A program made the translations under genes and the position numbers. This document shows, piece after piece, positions 1 through 8,834 of a stretch of 64,000 nt of DNA (position 1 is the stretch's first letter; every line of letters starts with the position of its first letter). This stretch comes from Ruegeria atlantica (GTDB taxonomy: Bacteria > Pseudomonadota > Alphaproteobacteria > Rhodobacterales > Rhodobacteraceae). The stretch lies in contig NZ_WQFE01000009.1 in assembly GCF_013033965.1 (NCBI RefSeq), forward strand, positions 124,001 through 188,000. The letters run 5' to 3'. A model generated the notes under the pieces. The model was not told the DNA's origin, made no database searches, and saw only the letters and a list, made by a program, of their open reading frames with translations.

Positions 1-2622
1 ATCAGCGCGCGCCATGATCTCAATCGAGCCGCGCCGGGTGGTCAATCGGATCATCTCGCCCGGTTCGATCCCCATCAATTTCAACGTACGGGGATTAAGC
101 GAACAGTTCGCCTCAGGCTCAACTGCATCCAAAACCTTGGCGCGGCGAGTCATCGACCCGGTGTGCCAATGTTCCAGCTGACGCCCTGTGGTAGCAATCA
201 TCGGGTATTCGTCATCCGGGGCCTCATCCGGCGGGATGACGCTGGCCGGGGTGAACTTGGCCCGGCCATCCGCACGCGGGAATCCATCGCCAAACACAAT
301 CGCCTGACCCGGATCGGTCTCGCTGAGCGACGGGTAGGTGATTGTCTCGGTCTCCAGACGGTCCCAGGTGATGTTGTTCAGAGATGCCATGGTCAGCTTC
401 ATCTCGGCAAAGACCTGAGACACATCCGTGTAATCCCAATTCAGACCGATGCGCTGCGCGAGTTCAACGGTGATCTTCCAGTCTTCACGCGCCTCACCCG
501 GAGGGGTCACGGCGGGCCGCACCCGTTGCACCTGACGGTTGGTGTTCGACACTGTACCGTTCTTTTCATACAGCGCCGATGCCGGCAGTATGATGTCGGC
601 ATAGTTCGCCGTCTCGGTCAGGAAGATGTCCTGCACGATCATCAGCTCGAGCTTGGCCAGCGCATCGCGTGCGTGACCCACATCCGGGTCGGACATGGCC
701 GGATTTTCACCCTGAATATACATGCCCTTGATGTTGCCCGCATACGCCTGATCGATGATCTCGGTGACGGTCAGGCCTTTCTCGTTCGAGAAGTCGTCTG
801 AGTTCCAAACATTGTTGAACTTGGCCCGGATACCGTCATCGGTGACCGACTGATAGTCAGGCAGGAACATCGGGATCAGACCCGCGTCAGACGCGCCTTG
901 CACGTTGTTCTGGCCACGCAGCGGGTGCAGGCCCGCGCCGGGTTTACCAACGTTTCCGGTCATCAGAGCCAGCGAGATCAGGCAGCGCGAATTATCGGTG
1001 CCGTGAATGTGCTGGCTGACACCCATGCCCCAGAAAATCAGACCGGCTTTGGCCTGTGCAAAGGTACGCGCGACGCGACGCAACTGATCCGGTTCGATGC
1101 CACAGATCGGCGCCATCGCCTCGGGCGTGAACTGCCGCAGGTGCTCTTTCTCGGCTTCCCAGTTCTCGGTCCAGCGGTGGATGTACTGGCTGTCGTACAG
1201 TTCCTCTTCGACGATCACGTTCATGATCGCATTGAGCATCGAGACATCGGCACCGGGGCGGAACTGCAGCATTTCGTCTGCGAACTTGCGCATACCAACG
1301 CCGCGCGGGTCCATCACGATCAGCTTGCCACCGCGTTTGGTGAATTGCTTGAAGTAAGTCGCCGCAACCGGGTGGTTCTCGATCGGGTTAGCCCCGATGA
1401 TGATAACCACGTCCGAATTTTCGACCTCGTTGAAGGTCGCGGTCACCGCTCCTGAACCAACGTTTTCGATCAGCGCCGCCACTGAAGAGGCGTGACACAG
1501 ACGCGTGCAGTGGTCGACGTTGTTGTGCTTGAAGCCCTGACGAATGAACTTCTGGAACAGATAGGCTTCTTCGTTCGTGCATTTGGCCGAACCAAAGCCT
1601 GCAACCGAGCGCGGATCTTCAGCGCGCAGAGCTTTCAGTTTAGTGGCGGCCAGATCCATCGCCTCTTCCCATGTCGCTTCGCGGAAATGGGTCGACAGAT
1701 TACCCGGATCGACGTTCAGGCCCTTTGCTGGCGCATCCTCACGACGGATCAGCGGCTTGGTCAGGCGGTGCGGGTGGTGGATATAGTCGAAACCAAAGCG
1801 GCCTTTGACACACAAGCGGCCTTCGTTTGCGGGGCCGTTGATACCCTCGACATACTTGACCTTGCCGTCCTTGACCTTCAGCGAGACCTTGCAGCCAACG
1901 CCGCAGAACGGGCAGACGCTTTCGGTTTCGCTATCGTAGTCCTTGCTGTCACCCTGCTGGTTCTCATCCAGCACAGTGGCGGGCATCAGCGCACCGGTCG
2001 GGCAGGCCTGAACGCATTCGCCACACGCAACACAGGTTGATGCGCCCATCGGGTCGTTCTGGTCGAACACCACCTGCGCGGTATGTCCGCGACCGGCCAT
2101 GCCGATCACGTCATTGACCTGCACGTCACGGCAGGCCCGGACGCAGAGGTTGCAGTTGATACAGGCGTCCAGATTGACGCGCATCGCAACGTGGCTGTCA
2201 TCCAGCAGCGGAATCTTCTCGGCCTCTTTCGCCGGGAAACGGCTGTCGCTGACATCGTTCAGCTTGGCCATATCCCAGAAATGGCTGGAGGTGTCGTGCG
2301 CCTCTTCGGGCTGGTCGGCCACAAGCAGTTCCATGACCATCGCGCGCGACTTCTCGGCACGGTCGCTGTCGGTCTTGACGACCATACCGTCCGCCGCCGG
2401 ACGGATGCACGAGGCGACCAGAGTGCGCTCGCCCTCCACCTCGACCATACAGGCGCGGCAGTTGCCGTCGGGTTTGTAGCCCGGCTGTGGCTTGTGGCAC
2501 AGGTGGGGGATCGTGAACCCCTGCCCCTTGGCGGCTTCCCAGATGGTCCAGCCCTCGGGCACGGTGACATCTTCGCCGTTCAGGTTGAAGGTGACGGTCT
2601 TGTTTGGGCTTGCATCAAGCAT
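1..2622 (-). CDS. fdsA: NAD-dependent formate dehydrogenase, alpha (molybdenum) subunit, partial at window edge
   Basis: Catalytic subunit of a cytoplasmic Mo-bis-MGD formate dehydrogenase that oxidises formate to CO2. The frame is open from the ATG at 2622 to base 1 (874 codons); family members are about 950 residues, so only the C-terminal end is missing. Visible in order: a [2Fe-2S] ferredoxin-like domain (residues 1-95, with CRACMVEV near 55), two [4Fe-4S] sites (CINCNLCVRAC near 154 and CVACGECVQAC near 197), a further cluster motif CPFCGVGC at 237-244, then the molybdopterin domain. The Cys-His pair at 376-377 (within HCTRLCH) sits where the Mo-ligating Cys or Sec is found, so this is the cysteine type. 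The start has a GGGAG ribosome-binding site and follows fdsB by 13 bases. Accessory fdsC/fdsD genes would lie outside the window. Confidence 0.95.
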   Translation of the reverse strand, partial: MLDASPNKTVTFNLNGEDVTVPEGWTIWEAAKGQGFTIPHLCHKPQPGYKPDGNCRACMVEVEGERTLVASCIRPAADGMVVKTDSDRAEKSRAMVMELLVADQPEEAHDTSSHFWDMAKLNDVSDSRFPAKEAEKIPLLDDSHVAMRVNLDACINCNLCVRACRDVQVNDVIGMAGRGHTAQVVFDQNDPMGASTCVACGECVQACPTGALMPATVLDENQQGDSKDYDSETESVCPFCGVGCKVSLKVKDGKVKYVEGINGPANEGRLCVKGRFGFDYIHHPHRLTKPLIRREDAPAKGLNVDPGNLSTHFREATWEEAMDLAATKLKALRAEDPRSVAGFGSAKCTNEEAYLFQKFIRQGFKHNNVDHCTRLCHASSVAALIENVGSGAVTATFNEVENSDVVIIIGANPIENHPVAATYFKQFTKRGGKLIVMDPRGVGMRKFADEMLQFRPGADVSMLNAIMNVIVEEELYDSQYIHRWTENWEAEKEHLRQFTPEAMAPICGIEPDQLRRVARTFAQAKAGLIFWGMGVSQHIHGTDNSRCLISLALMTGNVGKPGAGLHPLRGQNNVQGASDAGLIPMFLPDYQSVTDDGIRAKFNNVWNSDDFSNEKGLTVTEIIDQAYAGNIKGMYIQGENPAMSDPDVGHARDALAKLELMIVQDIFLTETANYADIILPASALYEKNGTVSNTNRQVQRVRPAVTPPGEAREDWKITVELAQRIGLNWDYTDVSQVFAEMKLTMASLNNITWDRLETETITYPSLSETDPGQAIVFGDGFPRADGRAKFTPASVIPPDEAPDDEYPMIATTGRQLEHWHTGSMTRRAKVLDAVEPEANCSLNPRTLKLMGIEPGEMIRLTTRRGSIEIMARAD

Positions 2623-2635
2623 GGCTCTGTCTCCC

Positions 2636-4339
2636 TCAGATTTCGTCAGCGAAGTGTTTCATGACAAGGCGGATCGGGTTCGGGGCCGCCTGCCCCAGAC
2701 CGCAGATCGAAGCATCGCCCATGACCTGACACAAATCCTTCAGCAGGTCCTGATCCCACTTATCGGCTTGCATCAGCTTCACGGCCTTTTCGCAGCCCGC
2801 GCGGCAGGGGGTACACTGACCGCAGCTTTCATCCTCGAAAAAGCGCAGCATATTCAGCGCGGCGTCGCGAGCGGTATCCTGATCGGACAGAACCACAACG
2901 GCGGCAGAGCCAATGAAGGTGCCATGCGGTTGCAGCGTGTCGAAATCCAGAGGGATATCGTCCATCGACGCAGGAAGCAGGCCCGAGGACGGGCCGCCCG
3001 GCTGATAGGCCTTGAAGGTCTGGCCCTCGGCCATACCACCAGCGGCTTCGATCACGTCCAGAATGGTCGAACCCGCGGGCAGCAGGAAGACACCCGGTTT
3101 CGCCACCCGGCCCGAGACCGAATAGCTGCGCAGTCCTTTACGACCATTCTTTTCGGTGCTGTTGAGGCATTCAGGCCCCTCACGGCAAACCTTGGTGACC
3201 CAATAGAGCGTCTCGACGTTGTGCACCAAGGTCGGGCGGTTAAACACCCCAACCTGCGCCACGAACGGAGGACGGTGGCGCGGCAGGCCTTTTTTGCCTT
3301 CGATCGACTCGATCATCGCGGATTCTTCACCGCAGATATAGGCACCGGCACCCCGGCGCAGGTCGATATAGCCGGGTTCAACGATCCCGGCCTGTTCCAG
3401 CGCAGCGATCTCGCGGCGGAGAATTTCCAGAACCGCCGGATATTCATCGCGCATATAGATGAAGCAGGTCTCGGCCTCGACCGCCCAGGCGGCGATCAGC
3501 ATGCCTTCAAGGAAGACGTGCGGCGTGCGCTCGAGATAGTACCGGTCCTTGAAGGTGCCGGGCTCGCCCTCATCGCCGTTCACGGCCAGATAGCGGGTGC
3601 CTTCGTTCATGCGAACAAAGCCCCATTTCTTGCCGGACGGGAAGCCAGCGCCACCCAAACCACGCAGACCCGAGGACAGGATGTCTTCCTGCACCTTCTC
3701 CCAGTCACCGCCGTCACGCAGTTCTTTCAGCTTGGCGTAGCCGCCATTTGCCTCGTATGCGGCGAAGGTCTCGTAATCGGGCAGATGGGCGTGGGTGTCA
3801 CCAGCAGCGATCGCAGCCTGCACCTTTTCGGGGGTCGCATGGTCGATATGGTTGTGACCAATCTCCAGCACCGGGGCAGTGTCACAGCGACCCATGCACG
3901 GGGCGCGGACAACGCGGACTTCAGACGCATCCAGCCCGTCTTCCAGCGCCTTTTGCAACTGCTGGGCACCGGCCATCTCGCAGGACAGGGAATCGCAGAC
4001 CCGGATCGTCAACGCGGGCGGAGGCACCTCGTCTTCTTTCACCACATCGAAATGGGCATAGAACGTGGCTGTTTCATAGATTTCAGCCTGGCCAATCCTC
4101 ATCTCAACCGCCAGCGCGGCGATGTGATCGGCGCTGATATGGCTGTGTTCGTCCTGAATCAAATGCAGGAATTCAATCAACAGATCGCGACGGCGCGGGC
4201 GATCGCCCAGCAGGCGAGCGATTTCAGCCTGTGCCTCATCCGTGAACTGACGGCCCTTGGGCGTGTGCCGCCCCTTGCCTTTACCTGACTTCCAGACGCC
4301 CTTGGGTGCGCCTGATGGCTTGGTATCTAATGGTGCCAT
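2636..4339 (-). CDS. fdsB: formate dehydrogenase beta subunit, fused FdsG (NuoE-like) and FdsB (NuoF-like)
   Basis: NADH-forming diaphorase part of the formate dehydrogenase. Residues about 40-190 are a thioredoxin-fold NuoE-like [2Fe-2S] domain with Cys pairs in VCDSLSCEM and PCMGRCD. Residues about 200-567 are NuoF-like: glycine-rich NADH/FMN loop GLRGLGGAGFPSGKKW, NGDEGEPGTFKDR, and a C-terminal [4Fe-4S] motif ESCGQCTPCRAGC with a further Cys in SICGLG. In Rhodobacter capsulatus and Cupriavidus the gamma and beta subunits are separate genes, so this 567-residue protein is a fusion. The ATG at 4339 has a GGAGGG site a few bases upstream. It is first in the operon, followed by fdsA. Confidence 0.95.
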   Translation of the reverse strand: MAPLDTKPSGAPKGVWKSGKGKGRHTPKGRQFTDEAQAEIARLLGDRPRRRDLLIEFLHLIQDEHSHISADHIAALAVEMRIGQAEIYETATFYAHFDVVKEDEVPPPALTIRVCDSLSCEMAGAQQLQKALEDGLDASEVRVVRAPCMGRCDTAPVLEIGHNHIDHATPEKVQAAIAAGDTHAHLPDYETFAAYEANGGYAKLKELRDGGDWEKVQEDILSSGLRGLGGAGFPSGKKWGFVRMNEGTRYLAVNGDEGEPGTFKDRYYLERTPHVFLEGMLIAAWAVEAETCFIYMRDEYPAVLEILRREIAALEQAGIVEPGYIDLRRGAGAYICGEESAMIESIEGKKGLPRHRPPFVAQVGVFNRPTLVHNVETLYWVTKVCREGPECLNSTEKNGRKGLRSYSVSGRVAKPGVFLLPAGSTILDVIEAAGGMAEGQTFKAYQPGGPSSGLLPASMDDIPLDFDTLQPHGTFIGSAAVVVLSDQDTARDAALNMLRFFEDESCGQCTPCRAGCEKAVKLMQADKWDQDLLKDLCQVMGDASICGLGQAAPNPIRLVMKHFADEI

Positions 4340-4387
4340 GATGCCCTCCGATTGAGGCTCCGTGTCTCATCAGAATAGCATATCGTC

Positions 4388-4407
4388 AAATCGCTTATTG
4401 AAATCGC
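4388..4407. promoter_or_regulatory. direct repeat in the fds upstream region
   Basis: AAATCGC occurs at 4388-4394 and again at 4401-4407, exactly 13 bases apart, in the 85-base gap between the LysR gene and fdsB. The pair is flanked by an ATCGT/ACGAT inverted pair. A regulator site for the adjacent LysR protein is plausible but inferred. Confidence 0.3.
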
Positions 4408-4424
4408 ACGATAACGACAGTTTA

Positions 4425-5306
4425 TCACCGTAAAGACGTCACCACTGCGCGCAATGCCCCGACCGTCGGCAATTCGGGGTCACGGGACAGGGTCGCCAGA
4501 CAAATCGGTTTACTTACAATGGGATCGACCAGAGGCAGTACTTTGGTTCCCTTCAAATCACCCAGCGCGCGAACCAGAACACGAGGAACAACGGTAGCCG
4601 CCAGCCCCTCGCGCGCCATGACCATTGATGCGGTGAAACCGCTGGTTTCCGCAACCACATGGGGGTGCAGGCCCTGCTCGGCGAAGATGCGATCAAGGTT
4701 GCGTCGGTTCTGCATTTGCGGTTCCAGCAGACTGATCGGGAATTCGGCGACACGCGCCCACGGAATCGGCCCGGTTTCTGTGGTCATATGGGACGGGATC
4801 AGCAACACATAAGTCTCTTCGTATAACGGCTGAACGTGCCGCAGATCCGTGCCAATACTGTCGCCATAGGTGATGCCGGCATCCAGACTGCCCTCGTCCA
4901 GTCGGTGCTGGATGGCCGAGGCCGACATGGTTTCAACCCTTGTAACTATGCGCGGATGCGCCTGGTGCAGTCGCTTGATCAGCCGTCCGGTAAAGGCAAT
5001 TGCGGTTGGGATCACACCCAACTTGAGCGTCCCGGTAATCTCGCCTTTTGACGCCAGAACCTGCTGTTCCAGGGCTTTTGTCTCGTCCAGAATGCGCCGC
5101 GCGCGTTGGACGATCATCTCGCCCTCTTCTGTCAGACCCTGAAATCGGTTGGCCCGGCGAACGATGGTCACACCCAACCGGTCCTCAAGGTTGCGGATGC
5201 GCATTGAGAATGCCGGCTGAGATATTCCGCTTTCCTCGGCCGCCTTGGCAAAATGGCGATGTCGGGCCAAAGCGCTGAGCAGTTGCAGGTCGCGGATTTC
5301 GATCAT
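4425..5306 (-). CDS. LysR-family transcriptional regulator, probably of the fds operon
   Basis: 293 residues, the usual LysR length. The N-terminal winged helix-turn-helix (residues 1-60, with HFAKAAEESGISQPAFSMRI) is followed by a linker helix and a periplasmic-binding-protein-like effector domain. The ATG at 5306 starts the typical MIEIRDLQLLSAL opening. It lies directly upstream of fdsB on the same strand, 85 bases away, and LysR genes are commonly found beside fds operons, so control of formate oxidation is the likely job. Effector unknown. Confidence 0.9.
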   Translation of the reverse strand: MIEIRDLQLLSALARHRHFAKAAEESGISQPAFSMRIRNLEDRLGVTIVRRANRFQGLTEEGEMIVQRARRILDETKALEQQVLASKGEITGTLKLGVIPTAIAFTGRLIKRLHQAHPRIVTRVETMSASAIQHRLDEGSLDAGITYGDSIGTDLRHVQPLYEETYVLLIPSHMTTETGPIPWARVAEFPISLLEPQMQNRRNLDRIFAEQGLHPHVVAETSGFTASMVMAREGLAATVVPRVLVRALGDLKGTKVLPLVDPIVSKPICLATLSRDPELPTVGALRAVVTSLR

Positions 5307-5425
5307 TTAATGTTTTCTCAATTTGAATGTCGCCCGCCACACTAGCGGGGATTGTACAGGAGAGGGAAGCCTGGGCTGACTGGGGCAGTAGACCCGTGGC
5401 ACCTGAGTTCAGAAAGGACACTGCA

Positions 5426-5494
5426 ATGCTCAACGCGCTCAGGTATCTGCCGAGAACACTGCTTTGGGGTGTGATAGCGGAAACCAATTTGTAG
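5426..5494 (+). CDS. possible 22-residue peptide
   Basis: A short frame (MLNALRYLPRTLLWGVIAETNL would be its product, 22 residues) begins with ATG at 5426 behind a good AAAGGA site and ends with TAG at 5492-5494. It is the only frame with a good ribosome-binding site in the 250-base gap between the LysR gene and the VOC gene. There is no family evidence; it could be chance. Confidence 0.2.
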   Translation: MLNALRYLPRTLLWGVIAETNL

Positions 5495-5556
5495 GCCGGC
5501 ACCAAAAAAGTGCGTAAGCTCTTGCAAGGGAATTTTTTTGGAGAGGAATGTACGGA

Positions 5557-5973
5557 ATGATTGCCTACGTCACTATGGGTGTTGACGATATTGCGCGTGC
5601 GCAACGATTTTATTCTGCGTTCCTGCCATCCCTTGGTTATAAGCTGGAAAAGTATCACGGGGACTTAAGTTACACGCTGCCTGTCAAACCTGGCCAATCT
5701 CCCGTTCAGCCGGAATTTTACGTGAAGTCGCCCTATGACGGAGCCCCGGCTTCAGCCGGGAACGGCACAATGGTTGCCTTTGAAGCACGCAGCCAAAAAC
5801 AGGTTCGTGACCTTCATGCCGCAGCGCTTGCCGCAGGCGGTTTTGATGAGGGTCAGCCGGGTTTTCGTGCTTCGTATGGACCCAGGTTTTACGTTGGCTA
5901 CCTTCGAGATCCTCAAGGTAACAAAATCGCACTGTTTTCCAGCAATCCGGACGAACCCGGGCGAGATGACTAA
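5557..5973 (+). CDS. VOC-superfamily (glyoxalase/bleomycin-resistance fold) protein
   Basis: A single vicinal-oxygen-chelate domain of about 138 residues. It opens with the beta strand and helix IAYVTMGVDDIARAQRFY and ends with the metal-side strand YVGYLRDPQGNKIALF; an acidic metal ligand position is not clear, so catalytic activity is uncertain. Two ATGs are possible (5548 and 5557). The GGAGAGG site at 5540-5546 is one base from the first and ten from the second, so 5557 is preferred. Substrate unknown. Confidence 0.85.
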   Translation: MIAYVTMGVDDIARAQRFYSAFLPSLGYKLEKYHGDLSYTLPVKPGQSPVQPEFYVKSPYDGAPASAGNGTMVAFEARSQKQVRDLHAAALAAGGFDEGQPGFRASYGPRFYVGYLRDPQGNKIALFSSNPDEPGRDD

Positions 5974-6027
5974 CCCAGGATCGTTGACGGCAAAAGAAAA
6001 CTTTCACGAAGTCGGCGCAGTCCGACC

Positions 6028-7125
6028 TTAGGTATTGAACAGGAAGTGCATCACATCGCCATCCTTGACGATGTACCCTTTGCCCTCGGCCCGCATCTTG
6101 CCCGCCTCTTTCGCGCCCTGCTCGCCATTCGCGGCGATGTAGTCGTCATAGGCGATGGTCTCGGCGCGGATGAAACCCTTTTCGAAATCACCGTGGATCA
6201 CACCAGCGGCCTGCGGGGCGGCGGTGCCGGTGCGGATGGTCCAGGCGCGGGCCTCTTTTGGGCCAACGGTGAAATAGGTTTCCAGCTTCAGCAGGTCGTA
6301 ACCTGCACGGATCAAACGGTCGAGGCCAGGCTCTTCCAGACCCATCTCCTCAAGGAACATCTGGGCTTCATCGTCTTCCAACAGGCTGATCTCTTCTTCG
6401 ATCTTGGCGCTGATGATGACGTGAGAATTGCCCTGAGCGGCGGCCATTTCAGCCACCTTGGCAGAGTACTCGTTGCCGTCAGCCGCTTCTTCCTCGGACA
6501 CGTTGCAAACATAGAGCACCGGCTTGGTGGTCAGCAGTTGCAACATCTTCCACGCCTTGGCGTCTTCGTCCGAAACCTCGACCAGGCGCGCGGGTTTGCC
6601 GTTTTCCAGCATCGCCTGCGCCTCAGCCAGCAAGCGTTCCTGCTGCTGCGCCTCTTTGTCGTTGCCCTTAAGCTTGCGCACCAAATTGGCGCGGCGCTTT
6701 TCGATGCTTTCCAGATCAGCCAGCATCAGCTCGGTTTCGATTGTGTCCGCATCGGCCACCGGATCGACGCGGCCATCAACGTGAGTTACATCACCATCTT
6801 CGAAACAGCGCAGTACATGGGCAATAGCGTCGGTTTCACGGATGTTGGCCAAAAACTGATTGCCCAGCCCCTCACCCTTCGAGGCGCCCTTCACGAGACC
6901 GGCGATATCCACAAAGGTCATCCGCGTTGGAATGATCTGTTTCGAGCTGGCAATCGCTGCCAGTTTGTCCAGACGGTCATCTGGCACCGCAACATCGCCC
7001 ACATTGGGTTCAATCGTGCAGAACGGGAAATTCGCCGCCTGCGCAGCTGCGGTTTTGGTCAGCGCATTGAAGAGGGTCGACTTGCCCACGTTCGGCAAAC
7101 CCACGATTCCCATTTTAAAGCCCAT
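6028..7125 (-). CDS. ychF: redox-regulated ATPase YchF (Obg-family)
   Basis: 365 residues, matching the family. P-loop [15 protein letters not shown] near the N-terminus, the G3-like motif [10 protein letters not shown], a coiled-coil hairpin in the middle and a C-terminal TGS domain (motif [21 protein letters not shown] is split across its start). YchF binds ATP rather than GTP and associates with ribosomes. A longer frame starts at 7140, but the AGGAGG site lies between that codon and the ATG at 7125, which fixes the start at 7125. Confidence 0.95.
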   Translation of the reverse strand: MGFKMGIVGLPNVGKSTLFNALTKTAAAQAANFPFCTIEPNVGDVAVPDDRLDKLAAIASSKQIIPTRMTFVDIAGLVKGASKGEGLGNQFLANIRETDAIAHVLRCFEDGDVTHVDGRVDPVADADTIETELMLADLESIEKRRANLVRKLKGNDKEAQQQERLLAEAQAMLENGKPARLVEVSDEDAKAWKMLQLLTTKPVLYVCNVSEEEAADGNEYSAKVAEMAAAQGNSHVIISAKIEEEISLLEDDEAQMFLEEMGLEEPGLDRLIRAGYDLLKLETYFTVGPKEARAWTIRTGTAAPQAAGVIHGDFEKGFIRAETIAYDDYIAANGEQGAKEAGKMRAEGKGYIVKDGDVMHFLFNT

Positions 7126-7217
7126 GACGGCCTCCTGCATACCATTCGAGCGCTGCTTCTATGCAGGTCCGAAGTAATGCGCAAGCCAACGCGCGCGATA
7201 GGTGCGCAGAGGCGTTT

Positions 7218-7260
7218 TGACAACACAATTGATTGTCACGGCTTTGTGCGCTTGCGCACA
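7218..7260. promoter_or_regulatory. two tandem inverted repeats upstream of the PagL-like gene
   Basis: TGACAA at 7218-7223 and TTGTCA at 7233-7238 form one inverted repeat. TGTGCGC at 7245-7251 and GCGCACA at 7254-7260 form a second with a 2-base centre. Both lie between divergent ychF and the outer-membrane hydrolase gene. They look like protein-binding sites; no regulator is identified. Confidence 0.4.
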
Positions 7261-7315
7261 TTGAAACCTGAGCACTAGAATCACCAATTAACGATTTAGA
7301 ACAATTGAATAGTGA

Positions 7316-7810
7316 ATGGCTGACATGAGATCTATCGTTCTTGCCCTTGGGGCTCTTTTTGCCGCGACCAGCGTACACGCACAATCCGTTGTATTCGGAG
7401 CCGGATATGCGGATTTTTCCGACAGCAACTCAAAAGACCAAGCCGTCTTTTCGGTCGAGTACCAACATCGTCCGTTTTACGAGGCGACACGCCTGTCCGC
7501 GACATGGGGCGGTGCGTTGACCGTGGACGAAGCGGGGGACCTCCATGTGGGCGCAGGTCTGATCGGTTTATACACCTTTGCTGACCGATGGTTCGTCGAG
7601 GGAAGCGTCATGCCCGGCTACTTCTCTAAATCAGAAGAGCTGAACGACTTGGGTGGAAGTTTCCAAATTCGCAGCCTCTTAGGCGTCGGCTATACCCTGA
7701 ATAGCGGCAACAAAGTTTCAATGGCACTTACCCACAAATCCAACGCAAGCACGCAACGGGAAAACCCAGGCGTCAATTCGGTGCTGCTGCGATACCACCT
7801 TGCGTTCTGA
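7316..7810 (+). CDS. PagL-like lipid A 3-O-deacylase / acyloxyacyl hydrolase
   Basis: 164 residues with an N-terminal signal peptide (MRSIVLALGALFAATSVHA) followed by alternating strands of a small beta-barrel ending in aromatic LAF, typical of an outer-membrane protein. The motif THKSNAS near residue 137 carries the His-x-Ser of PagL enzymes, and NPGVNS follows as in that family. PagL removes the 3-O acyl chain of lipid A. An alternative start is the ATG at 7325. It stands alone, downstream of two inverted repeats. Function is inferred from the motif and the barrel pattern. Confidence 0.75.
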   Translation: MADMRSIVLALGALFAATSVHAQSVVFGAGYADFSDSNSKDQAVFSVEYQHRPFYEATRLSATWGGALTVDEAGDLHVGAGLIGLYTFADRWFVEGSVMPGYFSKSEELNDLGGSFQIRSLLGVGYTLNSGNKVSMALTHKSNASTQRENPGVNSVLLRYHLAF

Positions 7811-7889
7811 GGCCGAGGCACCGAACCGGGATTGATTTCTTTTCAAAGTTTCTGCACATCAGGTCTGAACCTGATTGCAAGGACAGCCT

Positions 7890-8681
7890 ATGACCCGTAT
7901 CGACGCCAAGTTCGCCGCTCTGAAAGAACAGGGAAAGAAGGCGTTCGTCGCCTACATCATGGCCGGTGACCCGGATTTCGAGACCTCCCTTGAGATCGTG
8001 AAGGGCCTGCCTGGCGCAGGTGTTGATGTCATCGAGCTGGGCCTGCCCTTCACTGATCCGATGGCAGACGGGCCGACGATCCAGGCCGCCGGCCAGCGCG
8101 CGTTGGACGGTGGCATGACCCTGCAGCGGACCTTGGATCTGGCCCGGGCTTTCCGCGAGACCGACGACACCACTCCGATTGTGCTGATGGGGTACTACAA
8201 CCCGATCTACAGTCGCGGCGTGGATAAGTTTCTTGCAGACGCGAAAGAGGCCGGCATTGACGGGCTGATCGTCGTCGACCTGCCGCCAGAAGAGGATGAA
8301 GAGCTGTGCTTGCCTGCGCAGGCTGCTGGATTGAACTTCATTCGTTTGGCCACGCCAACAACCGATGACAAACGCCTGCCCCGCGTTCTGCAGAATACGT
8401 CGGGCTTTGTGTATTACGTGTCTATCACCGGCATTACCGGTGCGGCCGAAGCCCAAGCTACAAATGTCGGCCCCGAGGTTGCCCGCATAAAATCCGCAAC
8501 CGATCTGCCTGTGATCGTTGGCTTCGGCATCAACACACCTGAAAAGTCCCGCGCTATCGCTACCGTGGCCGACGGCGCTGTGGTCGGTTCTGCGATCGTC
8601 AGCCAGATTGCGGCAGGAAAGCCAACCGGTGAAGTATTGGATTTTGTGAAATCTCTGGCCGACGGCGCGCATTCGGCCTGA
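7890..8681 (+). CDS. trpA: tryptophan synthase alpha subunit
   Basis: 263 residues, a TIM-barrel indole-glycerol-phosphate lyase. Catalytic Glu and Asp are in [16 protein letters not shown], and the phosphate-binding loops GFGINTPE and GAVVGSAIV are present. An upstream in-frame codon exists at 7875, but AAGGA at 7879-7883 sits in front of the ATG at 7890. Unusually it is not next to trpB, which lies about 6 kb away on the other strand with trpF. Confidence 0.96.
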   Translation: MTRIDAKFAALKEQGKKAFVAYIMAGDPDFETSLEIVKGLPGAGVDVIELGLPFTDPMADGPTIQAAGQRALDGGMTLQRTLDLARAFRETDDTTPIVLMGYYNPIYSRGVDKFLADAKEAGIDGLIVVDLPPEEDEELCLPAQAAGLNFIRLATPTTDDKRLPRVLQNTSGFVYYVSITGITGAAEAQATNVGPEVARIKSATDLPVIVGFGINTPEKSRAIATVADGAVVGSAIVSQIAAGKPTGEVLDFVKSLADGAHSA

Positions 8682-8707
8682 TCAAATCCTAACCAAAATT
8701 CAACGCA

Positions 8708-8735
8708 GTCGGACTTTTCCGACCGCGGTTTTCGT
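8708..8735 (+). terminator. hairpin after trpA, weak terminator candidate
   Basis: GTCGGA at 8708-8713 pairs with TCCGAC at 8718-8723 around a CTTT loop. A short T run follows only after CGCGG, so termination is uncertain. Confidence 0.35.
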
Positions 8736-8834
8736 GCCCTGAATTACGTGGCGTGGCATCGAAACGTCGCGGCGTTGCGAGGGGCTCAAATGGTTGGTAA
8801 ACAAAAAGAACCAATCCCGCGAAGGCCGAACCAC

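Noticed and set aside
2492-4288. A 598-codon open frame on the plus strand opposite fdsB
   Set aside because: It is wholly antisense to fdsB, which shows clear NuoE/NuoF motifs; the frame has no family features. GC-rich codon use leaves such shadows.
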